NCBI GenBank assembly: GCA_036741235.1
Contig: DAINSQ010000248.1
Location: 1-5,252 of the forward strand
Length of the DNA: 5,252 bases
Reading direction: 5' to 3'
Source of the DNA: JABWBR01 sp036741235
GTDB taxonomy: Bacteria > Bacteroidota > Bacteroidia > Chitinophagales > Saprospiraceae
Each line of letters begins with the position of its first letter. The first letter of the stretch is position 1. Of the stretch, positions 5,135 through 5,252 are shown piece by piece. The notes beneath the pieces were generated by a model. It had not been told where the DNA came from. It searched no databases and worked only from the letters and a program-made list of their open reading frames with translations. Both the position numbers and the translations under genes were made by a program.

Positions 5135-5150
5135 TGTGATTCGCATCACA
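5135..5150. promoter_or_regulatory. CRP/FNR-family operator (perfect CRP-type core)
   Basis: TGTGATTCGCATCACA has perfect 6-bp inverted arms, TGTGAT and ATCACA, around a 4-bp centre, and is identical to the classical CRP half-site core. Its centre (5142.5) is about 42-43 bp upstream of the predicted start of the sulfur gene, the class II activator position, overlapping the missing -33 element. It is nearer to the CRP pattern than to the FNR pattern (TTGAT-N4-ATCAA). The regulator is not in the window. Bacteroidota carry many Crp/Fnr-family regulators, and some are encoded beside sulfur genes. Confidence 0.7.
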
Positions 5151-5196
5151 TGTGGCAATGAGTTTTGTCACCCCACTATGTCTTTTCTTTGTTGTC

Positions 5197-5252
5197 GTTA
5201 ATGTGCTGATTTGCTGATTTGCTGATTTGCTGATTTGCTGATTTGCTGATTT
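5197..5252. repeat. 8-bp tandem repeat (tgctgatt), at least six copies, running off the right edge
   Basis: Six exact copies of tgctgatt occupy 5204-5251 and the window ends inside the array. The lead-in at 5196-5211 (cgttaatgtgctgatt) matches the reverse complement of the 16-bp unit at the left edge in 14 of 16 positions. The right array is thus a relative of the left one in opposite orientation. No gene end is visible beside it: the nearest gene starts at 5039 and is transcribed away from it. The 50 bases between the CRP-like site and the array hold nothing I recognise. Confidence 0.93.

Noticed and set aside
1..5252. Terminal inverted repeats of a 5-kb mobile element
   Set aside because: The edge repeats are inverted relatives, but there is no transposase, integrase or target-site duplication, and the genes between are core chromosomal genes. 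The edges are tandem arrays.

Overview
The window looks like chromosomal DNA of a Bacteroidota bacterium, probably of the Chitinophagaceae or a close relative. The evidence is promoters of the Bacteroidota type (TTTG, 19 nt, TAnnTTTG), no obvious Shine-Dalgarno sequences, a 64-residue lysine/arginine-rich S21 protein, a DUF4442-type protein and moderately GC-rich coding DNA. The family-level placement is inference. No RNA gene, transposase, phage gene or CRISPR array is visible.

Layout from left to right. sucC (succinyl-CoA ligase beta subunit) is on the minus strand at 58-1260. A divergent intergenic region at 1261-1439 holds promoters for both flanking genes and a short ATAACC repeat cluster. 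A membrane di-iron fatty acid hydroxylase/sterol desaturase family gene (1440-2309) and a DUF4442/hotdog-fold gene (2456-2953) are on the plus strand. They are separated by 17 copies of an 8-bp tandem repeat. At 2949-3260 lies a convergent intergenic region made of 10-bp repeats in two opposite orientations, broken by 10 Ns and a T-rich low-complexity stretch. rpsU (3262-3456, minus) follows. A CstB/ETHE1-like persulfide dioxygenase-rhodanese fusion (3633-5039, minus) has a strong intrinsic terminator and, upstream, a perfect CRP-type palindrome. The right edge (5204-5252) is another 8-bp tandem array.

The genes do not form one pathway. sucC is a TCA-cycle enzyme, rpsU is ribosomal, the fusion protein handles sulfane sulfur, and the desaturase/DUF4442 pair may concern lipids or acyl thioesters. 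What unites the window is the intergenic DNA. Short tandem repeats of 8, 10 or 16 bp sit directly against, or supply, the stop codons of four of the five genes, and the coding strand of each of those arrays carries TGA in every reading frame. At the convergent pair the same 10-bp unit appears on the sense strand of both genes. The other notable signal is the CRP-like site, which lies where a class II activator would replace the missing -33 element of the sulfur gene promoter.
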